A stretch of DNA of 64,000 nucleotides from Pararhizobium sp. IMCC21322 (GCF_030758295.1 NZ_CP132335.1:5167501-5231500); one strand, 5' to 3'. Shown: positions 53,025-62,584, counted from the first letter of the stretch. Notes: generated by a model from the letters alone, not told the origin. A program made the numbers and translations.

Positions 53025-55010
53025 CTAAGCGACGTTTTGCTCGGGTTCAATGCCAGCCGCGATCTGCCTTTGAATTGTATTCAGCGTGTCTGCGGAAATG
53101 ACCCTGGCAGCCTCATTCGCGTCCATCGGCTGACCGAAATAAAACCCTTGCAACTGATCGAAATCCATATGAGCCAGAGCATCGATATGAGTATCGTTTT
53201 CCACACCCTCTGCCGTCACTTCCATGCCAATGCCGTGGCCAAGTACGACAATGGTTTCTATGATCTTCTTCAGTGTCTCAGAGTCATTTTCATAGCCGAG
53301 CACAAATGACCGGTCGATTTTCAACTTGTCGAACTTGTATTTCCAAAGATAGCTGAGACTGGAATAACCTGTTCCGAAATCATCCATAGCTATGGAAATA
53401 CCCATTTCCTTAAGCGCTTCAAGTTGCTTATGCACACTGCCATCGTCACCCATTAACAGGCTTTCCGTCACTTCCAGTTCAAGTCTTTTTGCTGGAAATT
53501 CGTATTTTTCCAGCAAATTTGCCACCATTGATGGCAAATCCTGCGGTTCAAATTGTACGGGTGACAGGTTGACTGACACGAACATGTGCTCGGGCCAGCT
53601 TTTAGCGTTGGAAATGGCCTCTTCCAGTACCCAATTCCCAATAGGCTTGATAAGTCCCAGCTTCTCGGCCAGAGGGATAAATTGGTCAGGACCAATGATC
53701 GTCCCGTCCTCACTCTGCAAACGCAGCAATGCCTCAAAACCCAGAATGGCCTTCGAATCCGATGCATTGATTGGCTGATAGTGAAGTTCCAGTCCGGTCC
53801 CATCCACGGCCTGTCGCAGTAATTTCTCGATGCGCTGACGTTCCTTCAGTTCCTGCTCCATATCACAGGTGTAACTGGTAACGGTATTCTTGCCGGATTC
53901 CTTGGCCTTGTACATTGCGATATCGGCCGCATGCAGCACGTCTTCGATATCCTGTGAACCAGCTGCCAGATGAGTCCCCGCACTGACATGCCCGACAATG
54001 GTTTTACCCTTGTATTCAATGCCATTTGAAACCGCCGCGAGGATCTTTTCCGCAATTGCGTTCAACTGTTCCTTCGATACGCCAGGCAGGCAGACAACGA
54101 ATTCATCCCCGCCAAACCGTGAGGCGATACCATCAGCGGGCAGTTGATCTTCAATGGCTCTGGCGGTGGCGCGCAGAAAAGCATCACCACCTTCGTGCCC
54201 ATAACTGTCATTGACCTGTTTGAAGTCATCAATGTCGATGAAGATCATCCCTACCGGCTTAGTGTCATCGCCATTACCTCCGAAAAACTTCTCGACAAAA
54301 AGCGTAAAGGACCGCCGATTATAGAGCCCCGTCAGCACATCATATTTAGAAAGACGTTCAGCCCTGGCCTTTTCTGCGTTTGCGATGGCACCTTTCTTCA
54401 GGAATGCCAGAGACGGAACAAGATAGATCAGGGCGCACAAAAATGGCAGCGCATAGGCAATCCAGGAAAATCCGGATCTCAGATTCGCGGCCATGTTTGT
54501 CTGATCCAGGTAAACTTCAACCACCCCAATCTTCTGATCGGCACCGTCTGTAATCTGCACGTAGGCTTCTACATAAGTGTCGGGACGATTATCTTTCAGT
54601 CGTCCGTCATAAGTAGTGATGTCGCTGGTTCCGGTCTGAAATACCGCCAGTGCTTTCTCATTCACTTCAGACAGGGTGTGCCCTTCATTGATGAACCGAT
54701 ATTCATCCGAGACAAGAGCAACGGTGCCATCAGGCCGGAATACCTTGAACCGAAACACATCGCCGAACTGAACCGCTGCATCAATGAGCTTAGCCTGTGT
54801 CTCGGTCGGCTTTCCCGAGCGGATCAGACCCTCAAGATTACCCAGATTCTGATAAAAATACTGGGTCCAATGTGCAGCGCGTGATTCCGCTTCATTCTTG
54901 GTAACGCGATCTACTGCCCGGTCCAGTCCCACCCAAACCCCAAGGCTCAAGACCACGGTAACAGCGATGACGACGCAAAATGCGAACAATGAATGCTTGC
55001 GAATTCTCAT
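53025..55010 (-). CDS. Membrane GGDEF-EAL cyclic-di-GMP protein
   Basis: A 661-residue signalling protein. Two membrane helices (about 6-28 and 176-198) enclose a periplasmic sensor region. The GGDEF domain (about 225-385) has an intact FGGDEF active site, so diguanylate cyclase activity is possible. The usual RxxD inhibitory site reads LPAD, so product inhibition is probably lost. The EAL domain (about 405-655) keeps FEALLR, the LEVTESLL Glu, DDFGTGYSS, KIDRSF and AEGVE, the set needed for phosphodiesterase activity. The ATG at 55010 has AGGA nine bases upstream; an ATG at 55058 would add 16 residues. Confidence 0.93.
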   Translation of the reverse strand: MRIRKHSLFAFCVVIAVTVVLSLGVWVGLDRAVDRVTKNEAESRAAHWTQYFYQNLGNLEGLIRSGKPTETQAKLIDAAVQFGDVFRFKVFRPDGTVALVSDEYRFINEGHTLSEVNEKALAVFQTGTSDITTYDGRLKDNRPDTYVEAYVQITDGADQKIGVVEVYLDQTNMAANLRSGFSWIAYALPFLCALIYLVPSLAFLKKGAIANAEKARAERLSKYDVLTGLYNRRSFTLFVEKFFGGNGDDTKPVGMIFIDIDDFKQVNDSYGHEGGDAFLRATARAIEDQLPADGIASRFGGDEFVVCLPGVSKEQLNAIAEKILAAVSNGIEYKGKTIVGHVSAGTHLAAGSQDIEDVLHAADIAMYKAKESGKNTVTSYTCDMEQELKERQRIEKLLRQAVDGTGLELHYQPINASDSKAILGFEALLRLQSEDGTIIGPDQFIPLAEKLGLIKPIGNWVLEEAISNAKSWPEHMFVSVNLSPVQFEPQDLPSMVANLLEKYEFPAKRLELEVTESLLMGDDGSVHKQLEALKEMGISIAMDDFGTGYSSLSYLWKYKFDKLKIDRSFVLGYENDSETLKKIIETIVVLGHGIGMEVTAEGVENDTHIDALAHMDFDQLQGFYFGQPMDANEAARVISADTLNTIQRQIAAGIEPEQNVA

Positions 55011-55353
55011 GAAGAAATTTCCTACATTTTTCTTGCAGCAAACATTCACAGTTCGCATTAAAATATCATTACAAACTTTTGATCACCGGAATGTAAGTAA
55101 ATGAACGATGAAACCGGAAATTCATAAGGATGAAATTTTCGACGTAACAGAGCAAGAAACAGAAGTAAAAATGGGCCGCAAACCCGGCAAATCATTCAGA
55201 CGAAGCCCGCCCGGCCTGCGATGCTCCGTCGTTCAGAATTCTCCAATAGTCAAATCAGGTTCCAGGCGCGCTGGTTCTCTTCCAGATGGGCGATGGAGGG
55301 CAGAGTTGCTGGATATAAATGTCAGCTATCTGCCGGCCAGACATCACAGTTCT
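55011..55353. other. 343-bp region between the GGDEF-EAL and DUF1349 genes
   Basis: Contains the leftward promoter region of the GGDEF-EAL gene (AT-rich, 55020-55090). A plus-strand frame from 55108 runs into the antisense of the DUF1349 gene and shows no known motif. No terminator was recognised. Confidence 0.4.
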
Positions 55354-55941
55354 TCATTCATGAAGCTCTTTCACCTGCGGATCAGTCAACGACCAGTCAT
55401 GAAAGCATGCCTTGAAACCGGCCCGTTCCGGGGAGCAAAGGTAGGGTCCGACCTGGACTGTGGTAGCGGCATCGGGAAGCGGAGCAAGACGGGCCATTTG
55501 CCATCCATCGCTCCCTCCATGCTGCATGAGCAGCACATTGCCCAGACGCGTGATGCGCAATGTCACTGGCCCGTCAAGGGCAACAGCTTGCGCGGACCAG
55601 TCGGAAAAACCGTCTGTGACGACAACGCTGAGATGTGTCGCCCCGTCGGTCAGTTCAACACCGAACTTCACCCATGCGGTTGGCCCGGACCGCACCATTA
55701 ACCCGGCCTGATCATACAGTGTCTGATAATCTCCGCTGAATGTCAGAACCGCACTGAAATCTTCCGTCCGCTTTTGCAGCAGCGCGTGGCCATCATCCCG
55801 TTCAAAGCCGTAATGTGTCCGTTGCCAGAAATCGGTTTTGTCTCCCGACGTCGCATGCAACAGGCCACCCGGATCAATCGACCAGTCATCCGGCTCATTC
55901 AGCCACGCCATATCCGCCCAGCTTTGCGTTGTTTTTACCAT
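55354..55941 (-). CDS. DUF1349 (concanavalin-like) protein
   Basis: A 195-residue protein of the DUF1349 family, a beta-sandwich related to concanavalin/glucanase lectins. Family features are WLNEPDDWSID, TDFWQRTHYGFERDDGHAL, DQAGLMVR, WVKFGVELTDG and VGPYLCSPERAGFKACFHDW. No signal peptide is visible, so it is probably cytoplasmic. Function unknown; carbohydrate binding is plausible from the fold. Confidence 0.9.
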   Translation of the reverse strand: MVKTTQSWADMAWLNEPDDWSIDPGGLLHATSGDKTDFWQRTHYGFERDDGHALLQKRTEDFSAVLTFSGDYQTLYDQAGLMVRSGPTAWVKFGVELTDGATHLSVVVTDGFSDWSAQAVALDGPVTLRITRLGNVLLMQHGGSDGWQMARLAPLPDAATTVQVGPYLCSPERAGFKACFHDWSLTDPQVKELHE

Positions 55942-56274
55942 TCAATCAGATCCTTCTTCCGATACATGACGGTTTTTTGCGAGCCTTAAAACCCAATGAA
56001 TGCGTCTGCAACAGCCATGAACACCGGAATGCTGAGGATGGCCACCGGCGTTCCCGATCCGGTTGAGGGCTCGACACAGGCAGATGGATTGGCTTTTGGC
56101 AGTTGCGTCAGCATGGTGCTCGCGATTTCAAAAGATGAAGTCCGTAACGTTAACACTCAATTGTCAGAGCGGTATGCGCGATCAGTTTTAGAATAAAAAA
56201 TATATCTTTTTGAATTTTCGTTCTATTATTTAGAACATTTCTGCAAGACACACTTTCCTGAGGGCCTGAAAGAT
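55942..56274. other. 333-bp divergent intergenic region
   Basis: Lies between the DUF1349 gene (leftward) and the LysR gene (rightward). A 66-codon frame (55996-56196) has no ribosome-binding site or motif. The last 80 bases are strongly AT-rich and presumably hold the lysR promoter; LysR proteins often control the divergent neighbour, here the DUF1349 gene. Confidence 0.4.
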
Positions 56275-57132
56275 ATGGACACCCTGAATTACCGGCATCT
56301 GCGTTATTTTCGGGAGGTCGCCCATGAAGGTAATCTCACACGTACGGCCGCAAAGCTGAACCTGTCGCAGTCGGCCCTGTCCACGCAAATAAAAACGCTG
56401 GAAGATCGCCTGGGCCATGCCTTGTTTGACCGCGTGAGCCGTGAATTGGCAATTACCGAAGTCGGGCGGATTGTGCTCGACTATGCGGACCGTATTTTCG
56501 GAACCGGTGAAGAGCTGGTTGCGCAGCTTGAAGGACGGGGAAACGTCAATTGGCCGCTGCGCGTCGGAGCCATATCAACATTGTCCCGAAACTTTCAACT
56601 CCAGTTTTTAAAACCTGTTCTTGAGGAGCAGACGACCGAAGTCATCCTGAAATCAGGCGGCGAGGAAACCTTATTGGCATCTCTCAAATCACTGGCGCTG
56701 GATGTGATGCTGACCACCCAGCCGCCACGCAATTCTGGCACCGCAGAGTTCACAGCGCATCTTATTGCAGAGCAAACGGTGGGTGCCCACGGAAATCCGG
56801 CGCGACTGAAGCACAAAACGCTGGCGGATCTGCTTCGCAATGAGCCCCTCATTGTGCCCACAGAAAGCTCCATTCGCACTGGGTTTGACAGCCTGATTGC
56901 ACGATTGGGTGTGCAGCCAAAAATTGCCGCTGAAGTTGATGATATGGCCATGGTGCGCCTGTTGACCCGTCAGGATTTTGGCATCGCTATTGCGCCAAAT
57001 GTTGTTCTGGCCGACGAGATTGCAGCCGGATTGGTGGAAACATCGCGGTTTGATCTGGCGATTGTGGAAACCTTTTACGCAGTCGTTGCCCGGCGCGCCT
57101 TTCCACATCCGGCGCTTGAAGACCTGCTGTGA
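56275..57132 (+). CDS. LysR family transcriptional regulator
   Basis: A 285-residue LysR-type regulator. The winged helix-turn-helix is at about 5-64 (LRYFREVAHEGNLTRTAAKLNLSQSALSTQIKTLEDRLGHALFDR). The effector-binding domain (about 90-285) includes GAISTLSRNFQLQFLKPVLE and HGNPARLKH. The N-terminus resembles NhaR-like LysR proteins (MDTLNYRHLRYF). Target unknown; the divergent DUF1349 gene is the first candidate. Confidence 0.93.
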   Translation: MDTLNYRHLRYFREVAHEGNLTRTAAKLNLSQSALSTQIKTLEDRLGHALFDRVSRELAITEVGRIVLDYADRIFGTGEELVAQLEGRGNVNWPLRVGAISTLSRNFQLQFLKPVLEEQTTEVILKSGGEETLLASLKSLALDVMLTTQPPRNSGTAEFTAHLIAEQTVGAHGNPARLKHKTLADLLRNEPLIVPTESSIRTGFDSLIARLGVQPKIAAEVDDMAMVRLLTRQDFGIAIAPNVVLADEIAAGLVETSRFDLAIVETFYAVVARRAFPHPALEDLL

Positions 57133-57204
57133 GCTGAGGAGATTGACGCTTCACTTTTTCCATTGGCGCTTTTTACCGGCGCAAGTTTGCGCTAAACAGG
57201 CGTC

Positions 57205-58590
57205 ATGATCGCTTTCCTCATCCGCTGTGTCGTTCTGATGTCTCTGTGCCTGTTCGCAGGCATGGCCGCTGCGGAAACGCCACGCGAGGTCAAACTGCGC
57301 CTGGAAATGGAGCAGCGGGCCAAGGATCTGGCAAATCTGCAGGCCAGTATTGAGGTCACCGCCGAGCGAGAGGCCGAACTGGCCGCAGATGTGCAGGCTC
57401 TGGAACAAACCCGCGCAACACTCAACACGGAATTGATCGAAGCTGCCCAGCGCTCCAGAACACTGGAAGACAGCATTTCCAATTCCGAAGTTCGGCTGGA
57501 TGCCTCACTGGAAACCGAAGAAGTGATTCGCCTGTCCCTGCTCAAACGACGCGCATTGCTTGGAGAAATTCTGGCCACTCTGCAACGCATGGGCCGCTCT
57601 CCACCGCCCGCCTTGCTGGTCCGCCCGGAGGATGTGATGAGTGCTATCCGCAGTGCCATGCTGATTGGAGCCGTCCTGCCGGATGTAAGGGGACAGGCTG
57701 AAAAACTGGCCTCCGATCTCGATGAACTGGTGGCTGTACGAACAGAGATCGAGGATACGACAAATCAGCTCAAGTCGGACTATAAGGCCTTGAGTGAGGA
57801 ACAGACCCGTCTGGCATTGCTGCTCGACAAAAAACGGGAAGAAGTGAGCGAATCAACATCCGAGCTGGCAATCCAGCAGCAAAAAGCTTCGGAATTGGGC
57901 AAGGAAGCTGTCAGTCTGAAAGAGTTGATAGGCTCAATGGAAGAGCAAATTGCTGCCGTTCAGAAAGCCCAACAAGATTCCATCGACGCAGCAGAAACCG
58001 CCCGCCGCGAGGCAGCGCAACGAGCCGCAGCACGAACAACAACGTCAAAATTGCAGGCTTTGGGAGATCAGGGCCGTATTGCACCGGCAATCTCTTTTGA
58101 CGATGCGAAAGGACTGCTGCCACTGCCGGTCAGCGGTGCATTACTGGCGGATTTTGGCTCACCTGATGAAACTGGCGATGACAGCAAGGGCATCAGCATT
58201 GCCGCGCGCCCTGGCAGCGCAGTCATAGCCCCCGCCGATGGCTGGGTCGTCTATGCCGGGCCATTTCGCACGTACGGCCAATTATTGATCCTGAATGCTG
58301 GCGATGATTACCATCTGGTACTGGCAGGTATGGAAACAATTAATGTCGAATTGGGGCAATTTGTTTTGTCCGGCGAGCCCATTGCCACAATGGGGTCACG
58401 GAAGCTTGCCAATCTGGTTACTGCAGATGCTGGCTCCATAACCAATGGGGATGATCGATCCCTAACGGATAGTAACGTGACAGATGGTCCTGCTGCGCTA
58501 TATGTTGAGTTTAGAAAAGATGGCGTTTCAATAGACCCGTCCTCCTGGTGGGTCGTGGATATAGCCACCGAAAATGATTTAGATGGTTGA
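57205..58590 (+). CDS. EnvC-like murein hydrolase activator
   Basis: A periplasmic protein of 461 residues. A signal peptide (about 1-23, cut after GMAAA) is followed by a long coiled coil (about 25-275). A C-terminal LytM domain (about 315-455) follows. The zinc ligands are gone: the HxxxD region reads KGISIAA and the HxH region reads LYVEF, so it cannot be a peptidase and should act as an amidase activator, as EnvC does. It precedes ctpA by 40 bases in the conserved cell-wall cluster. Confidence 0.92.
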   Translation: MIAFLIRCVVLMSLCLFAGMAAAETPREVKLRLEMEQRAKDLANLQASIEVTAEREAELAADVQALEQTRATLNTELIEAAQRSRTLEDSISNSEVRLDASLETEEVIRLSLLKRRALLGEILATLQRMGRSPPPALLVRPEDVMSAIRSAMLIGAVLPDVRGQAEKLASDLDELVAVRTEIEDTTNQLKSDYKALSEEQTRLALLLDKKREEVSESTSELAIQQQKASELGKEAVSLKELIGSMEEQIAAVQKAQQDSIDAAETARREAAQRAAARTTTSKLQALGDQGRIAPAISFDDAKGLLPLPVSGALLADFGSPDETGDDSKGISIAARPGSAVIAPADGWVVYAGPFRTYGQLLILNAGDDYHLVLAGMETINVELGQFVLSGEPIATMGSRKLANLVTADAGSITNGDDRSLTDSNVTDGPAALYVEFRKDGVSIDPSSWWVVDIATENDLDG

Positions 58591-58630
58591 AGTTTTGCGG
58601 TAGACTATCCGGCAAACATATTCGAAGGGC

Positions 58631-59965
58631 ATGAAGATGATAAATAAATCCGTTGTCACCCTGGTTGCAGGCGTCATGATTGGCGCTGCAGGCGTGGTTG
58701 GCGTGAGTCAATTGCCGATCGTCGGCGCATCTGCGGAGGCCGCCAGCCGCGATACATACCGCCAATTAAACCTGTTTGGTGATGTGTTTGAGCGTATTCG
58801 CAACGATTATGTTGAGGAACCCGGCGACGGTGACCTGATCGAATCAGCGATTACCGGTATGCTGACCTCACTTGACCCCCATTCCAGCTTCATGAATGCC
58901 AAAGCGTATCAGGATATGCGGGTACAGACCCGCGGTGAGTTTGGTGGTCTTGGTATTGAAGTCACCATGGAAGACGGCTTTGTGAAGGTTGTGACCCCGA
59001 TTGATGACACACCGGCTGCAAAAGCTGGCGTTTTGCCTGGCGATCTGATCACCCATCTGGATGGCGAGCAGATTCAGGGACTGACTTTAAATGAGGCCGT
59101 GGAAAAAATGCGCGGCGCCGTTAAAGAGCCCTTGACCGTGACGGTCCGTCGCGGCGATGGCGCGCCGTTTGATATCACGATCATTCGCGACATCATCAAA
59201 ATCCGTTCCGTCCGTTTCCGCATCGAAGATGGCATCGGCTACATTCGACTGAGCCAGTTCACCGATCAAACCTTTGATGGCTTGAAAGATGCAATTGCAG
59301 AGATCAAGGAAACACAGGAAGAAGATGGTCTGAAAGGCTATGTTCTGGATTTGCGCAACAACCCCGGCGGTTTGCTGGATCAGGCTATTGCCGTATCCGA
59401 CGCGTTTCTGGAGCGCGGTGAAATCGTCTCCACCAGAGGACGGCACAATGGCGACAGCCAACGCTTCTCTGCCCGCGATGGAGATCTGATAGACGGCAAA
59501 CCGGTTATTGTATTGGTCAATGGCGGCGCAGCTTCTGCATCCGAAATCGTTGCCGGCGCATTGCAGGACCATCGCCGTGCCACCATTCTTGGAACACGCT
59601 CATTCGGCAAGGGATCGGTTCAAACCATTATCCCGCTTGGCACCGAAGGCGCGATTCGTCTGACGACTGCGCGCTATTACACACCGGCAGGCCGTTCCAT
59701 TCAGGCAAAAGGCATTGTCCCTGATATCCGTGTGATTCAGGAACTGCCCGAAGAACTGAAGGGGCTGGAGCAGCCTCGCGGTGAAGCCTCCTTGCGTGGC
59801 CATTTGGCAAATGGTGGTGACGAAGAAGAGAAGGCTGGCTCCTCAGCGTATGTGCCACCCGATCCCAAAGATGATCAGCAGCTGAACTTTGCCTATGACC
59901 TCCTGAATGGCATTCAGGTACATGCAAACTTCCCGCCTGATCCTGAGCAGGGTGTTCCAAACTAA
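58631..59965 (+). CDS. ctpA: C-terminal processing peptidase (S41)
   Basis: A 444-residue carboxy-terminal processing protease of the S41A family. An N-terminal membrane/signal segment (about 7-36) is followed by a PDZ domain (about 95-175; GEFGGLGIEVTMEDG, PAAKAGVLPGDLI) and the protease domain. The catalytic residues are S302 in AASASE, K327 and Q331 in FGKGSVQ. It acts in the periplasm on envelope proteins; in relatives it affects cell-wall hydrolase levels. A strong UUCG-capped terminator follows. Confidence 0.96.
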   Translation: MKMINKSVVTLVAGVMIGAAGVVGVSQLPIVGASAEAASRDTYRQLNLFGDVFERIRNDYVEEPGDGDLIESAITGMLTSLDPHSSFMNAKAYQDMRVQTRGEFGGLGIEVTMEDGFVKVVTPIDDTPAAKAGVLPGDLITHLDGEQIQGLTLNEAVEKMRGAVKEPLTVTVRRGDGAPFDITIIRDIIKIRSVRFRIEDGIGYIRLSQFTDQTFDGLKDAIAEIKETQEEDGLKGYVLDLRNNPGGLLDQAIAVSDAFLERGEIVSTRGRHNGDSQRFSARDGDLIDGKPVIVLVNGGAASASEIVAGALQDHRRATILGTRSFGKGSVQTIIPLGTEGAIRLTTARYYTPAGRSIQAKGIVPDIRVIQELPEELKGLEQPRGEASLRGHLANGGDEEEKAGSSAYVPPDPKDDQQLNFAYDLLNGIQVHANFPPDPEQGVPN

Positions 59966-60002
59966 ATCACCTCAGTGATTTTGAATTCGATCATACAGAC
60001 CC

Positions 60003-60028
60003 AAGCCCGCTAATTCGTTAGCGGGCTT
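60003..60028 (+). terminator. UUCG-capped terminator after ctpA
   Basis: An 11-bp perfect stem (AAGCCCGCTAA at 60003-60013, TTAGCGGGCTT at 60018-60028) closes a TTCG tetraloop and is followed by CTTTGTTT. The UUCG loop makes it exceptionally stable. It separates ctpA from the polysaccharide-deacetylase gene. Confidence 0.92.
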
Positions 60029-60115
60029 CTTTGTTTAAAAGAAACCAATTCTTCACCATGTAGCCGCTAGTCTGCGCCCTCACCATCGGGGGTAGCAGGT
60101 GGAAAGCCGCATCAC

Positions 60116-61348
60116 GTGACCAGTTTTTCTGTTCCTATAAACGAATCGGGCCAGGTTTCGAAAGAAAACCAATCAGGGTCAGCACTGCCTGCAATTGTCG
60201 GCCTGTCGACCATCAGCTTATGCCTGATTGTTGTTCTCATCCTCTGGATTTCAATTCTCGATGATCCGGCAGGCGGACGCCCGCATGTCAGTGTCGAGAT
60301 TACAAATGCGACGGCGCAGCTTGATCTCGGCACTGTAGGCGTCGCAAATGTCCGCCCCAGCATGACGCCGGATCCGGAAGATCTAAGCATTGATCCCCTG
60401 CTGCCAGGCACAAAAATGCGGGCGATAGCAGCCAGTCCGGGCACGATCACCGCCGCACCGGACGCGAATATTGCAGATAGTGAAGAGCCAATTGCGGCGT
60501 CAATCCATTCCAACGCTCACCGCCTCTCCGTCTTCCCCCTGGATAATATGGTGGCGCGCAGCGAATATGGATTGATCCCCAAACGCTCCGGCGATGGCAT
60601 GACCCCGTTTTCAGTCTATTCAAGACCACAACAATTTATCCCCGAGGGTCCGAAAATCGCGCTGGTCATTGGCGGCATTGGCCTGTCCCAAAGCACCACG
60701 GCACAAGCGCTTGTTGAACTGCCACCAACAATAGCGCTGGCGTTTGCAACCTATGGCGAAAATCTGGAACGATGGAAGAAGCTGTCTCGCGAAAACGGCT
60801 TCGAGTTGTTGATCGAAGCGCCCATGGAGCCTTTCAACTACCCCCAGAATGATCCGGGACCCCACACGCTTCTGGTCGATGCAACCCCTGCAGAAAACAA
60901 ATCCAAGCTGGATTGGGTTCTATCGCGCACATCAAACTATATCGGCGTGATCCCTTCTATGGGAGCACGGTTCACCGCAGACGAAAATGCATTGACGGCA
61001 TTTGCCAGCGAATTGAACAAAATAGGCCTTGCTTTCATTGATCCGTCAAACTCTGTTCGCAGTATTGCTGACCAGATTGTGCGCCGCGCCTCGACGGATC
61101 AACTGGGGCATTTGCCATTTCTGAAGGTGGATGTTGTGCTTGACGGAGACGCAACACGCGCTTCCATCGAACAGCACCTCATTCAACTTGAGGAATTGTC
61201 CAACACCAAGGGCCTTGCCGTGGGCTATGCCCAATTGCGTCCATCCACAGTGGCAACCCTCACGGAGTGGCTGCAATTACTGGAACAGCGCGGTGTTACA
61301 CTGATCCCCTTGAGCGCAGCAATCAATCTATCCATGCCAAAATTGTGA
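60116..61348 (+). CDS. Divergent polysaccharide deacetylase family protein
   Basis: A 410-residue protein (old name DUF610). A membrane helix at about 26-47 anchors a periplasmic region; the NodB-like fold domain spans about 175-405, starting GPKIALVIGGIGLSQSTTAQALVELPPTIALAFATY in parts. It is a divergent member and lacks the canonical metal triad of active deacetylases, so the activity is uncertain. It starts with GTG. The position between ctpA and rppH is conserved in Hyphomicrobiales. Confidence 0.9.
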   Translation: MTSFSVPINESGQVSKENQSGSALPAIVGLSTISLCLIVVLILWISILDDPAGGRPHVSVEITNATAQLDLGTVGVANVRPSMTPDPEDLSIDPLLPGTKMRAIAASPGTITAAPDANIADSEEPIAASIHSNAHRLSVFPLDNMVARSEYGLIPKRSGDGMTPFSVYSRPQQFIPEGPKIALVIGGIGLSQSTTAQALVELPPTIALAFATYGENLERWKKLSRENGFELLIEAPMEPFNYPQNDPGPHTLLVDATPAENKSKLDWVLSRTSNYIGVIPSMGARFTADENALTAFASELNKIGLAFIDPSNSVRSIADQIVRRASTDQLGHLPFLKVDVVLDGDATRASIEQHLIQLEELSNTKGLAVGYAQLRPSTVATLTEWLQLLEQRGVTLIPLSAAINLSMPKL

Positions 61349-61422
61349 CGCTGTAAAAAGCAGACATTGCCTCACTTCCTGTCAGGGGTTACTGCTGAAA
61401 GAAGTCGACAGAGGACGCTTTC

Positions 61423-62031
61423 ATGACATTGGTAACCGACATTCGTCAGCTGGAGCAGCTGTATGGCGTGCCTTCAGAAGCCTCGTTGATCAAAGTCTCC
61501 GACCAGATTACCAGAAACTACCAATTGCTGATCGAAGCGTCACCTTTCATGATATTGGCCACCAGCGGCCCGGAAGGGATCGACTGTTCACCGCGCGGCG
61601 ACGCAGAACAGGTCGTTTTCATCAAGGATCGAAAGACCCTTTTGCTGCCTGACCGCAGGGGAAACAACAGAATGGATTCCTTACGCAACATTGTGCGCAA
61701 TCCTGAAATCGCCCTGCTGTTTCTCATTCCGGGCAGCAACACGACGCTGCGCCTCAATGGAACAGCAATTATAAGCACAGATGCGGACCTCACCAGCCAG
61801 TATGAAATGCAGGGAAAAGAGCCCCGTTCGGTGATCATAGTGACCATCCGCGAAATTTATTTCCAATGCGCCAGAGCTGTCATGCGGGCTGATTTGTGGA
61901 ACCCGGAGCATTTCAAGCCCGCAAAAACCCTCCCATCGGCAGGCGATATGATGCAGGAACTCAAAAATGATTTTGATGGAACCTCTTATGATAAGGAATG
62001 GCCCGCCCGTGCAGAACAATCAATGTGGTAA
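61423..62031 (+). CDS. Pyridoxamine 5'-phosphate oxidase family (FMN-binding) protein
   Basis: A 202-residue split-barrel flavoprotein of the MSMEG_1061/PPOX class. Features include SPFMILATSGPEGIDCSPRGDAE, LLLPDRRGNNRMDSLRNIVRNPEIALLFLIPG (in parts) and FQCARAVMRADLW near 145-158. It is not PdxH; members of the class bind FMN or F420 and reduce diverse substrates. AGAGGA lies eight bases before the ATG. It is six bases upstream of rppH and probably shares its transcript. Confidence 0.9.
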   Translation: MTLVTDIRQLEQLYGVPSEASLIKVSDQITRNYQLLIEASPFMILATSGPEGIDCSPRGDAEQVVFIKDRKTLLLPDRRGNNRMDSLRNIVRNPEIALLFLIPGSNTTLRLNGTAIISTDADLTSQYEMQGKEPRSVIIVTIREIYFQCARAVMRADLWNPEHFKPAKTLPSAGDMMQELKNDFDGTSYDKEWPARAEQSMW

Positions 62032-62037
62032 GCGCTC

Positions 62038-62577
62038 ATGAACAGTTCAGAAAATCTCCTCCCATACCGCCCCAATGTGGGCATCGCCCTGTTTAACAGA
62101 TCCGGCAAGGTATGGGTCGGCCGCAGGGCTGGAATGCCCGAAACCCTGCCCGAAGAGGACGATATGAGTTTCGCCTGGCAAATGCCCCAGGGCGGCATTG
62201 ATGACGGGGAAGACCCACTTCCGGCGGCGAAGCGTGAATTGTTTGAAGAAACAGGTGTCAGCAGCATAGAAATGCTGGCTGAGGCCCCGGACTGGTTTAC
62301 GTATGAATTGGCTCCCGACATCATCAAGAAGGGCTGGCGCAGCAAGTATCGCGGCCAGCGGCAGAAATGGTTCGCGTTCCTGTTTACCGGCGATGAGACA
62401 GAAATCAACGTTTTAACGCCCGGCGGCGGAGCCTTTGAGGCCGAGTTTTCGGATTGGCGCTGGGCAGATTTGGAAGAAACACCGGACCTGATCGTTCCGT
62501 TCAAACGAGAGGTCTATGAACAGGTCGTAGATGCCTTCTGCGGAATCTCGGACAATCTGAAACTGGATGCTGGCTGA
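62038..62577 (+). CDS. rppH: RNA pyrophosphohydrolase (Nudix)
   Basis: Removes pyrophosphate from the 5' end of transcripts to start RNA decay; 179 residues. The N-terminal YRPNVGIALFNRSGKVWVGRR and the complete Nudix box GGIDDGEDPLPAAKRELFEETG (read as GX5EX7REUXEEXGU) are present, with WFAFLFTG downstream. The family name rests on the rhizobial gene order and similarity to Rhizobiales RppH (also called IalA/NudH). Confidence 0.93.
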   Translation: MNSSENLLPYRPNVGIALFNRSGKVWVGRRAGMPETLPEEDDMSFAWQMPQGGIDDGEDPLPAAKRELFEETGVSSIEMLAEAPDWFTYELAPDIIKKGWRSKYRGQRQKWFAFLFTGDETEINVLTPGGGAFEAEFSDWRWADLEETPDLIVPFKREVYEQVVDAFCGISDNLKLDAG

Positions 62578-62584
62578 GACATTA

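Noticed and set aside
55108-55701. 197-codon plus-strand frame overlapping the DUF1349 gene
   Set aside because: Mostly antisense to a convincing DUF1349 gene; its unique first part is short and shows no motif.
55996-56196. 66-codon frame upstream of lysR
   Set aside because: No ribosome-binding site or motif, and it lies in a divergent promoter region.
60116-61348. Active polysaccharide deacetylase
   Set aside because: The protein belongs to the divergent group and I could not find the canonical Asp-His-His metal triad, so catalytic activity was not claimed.
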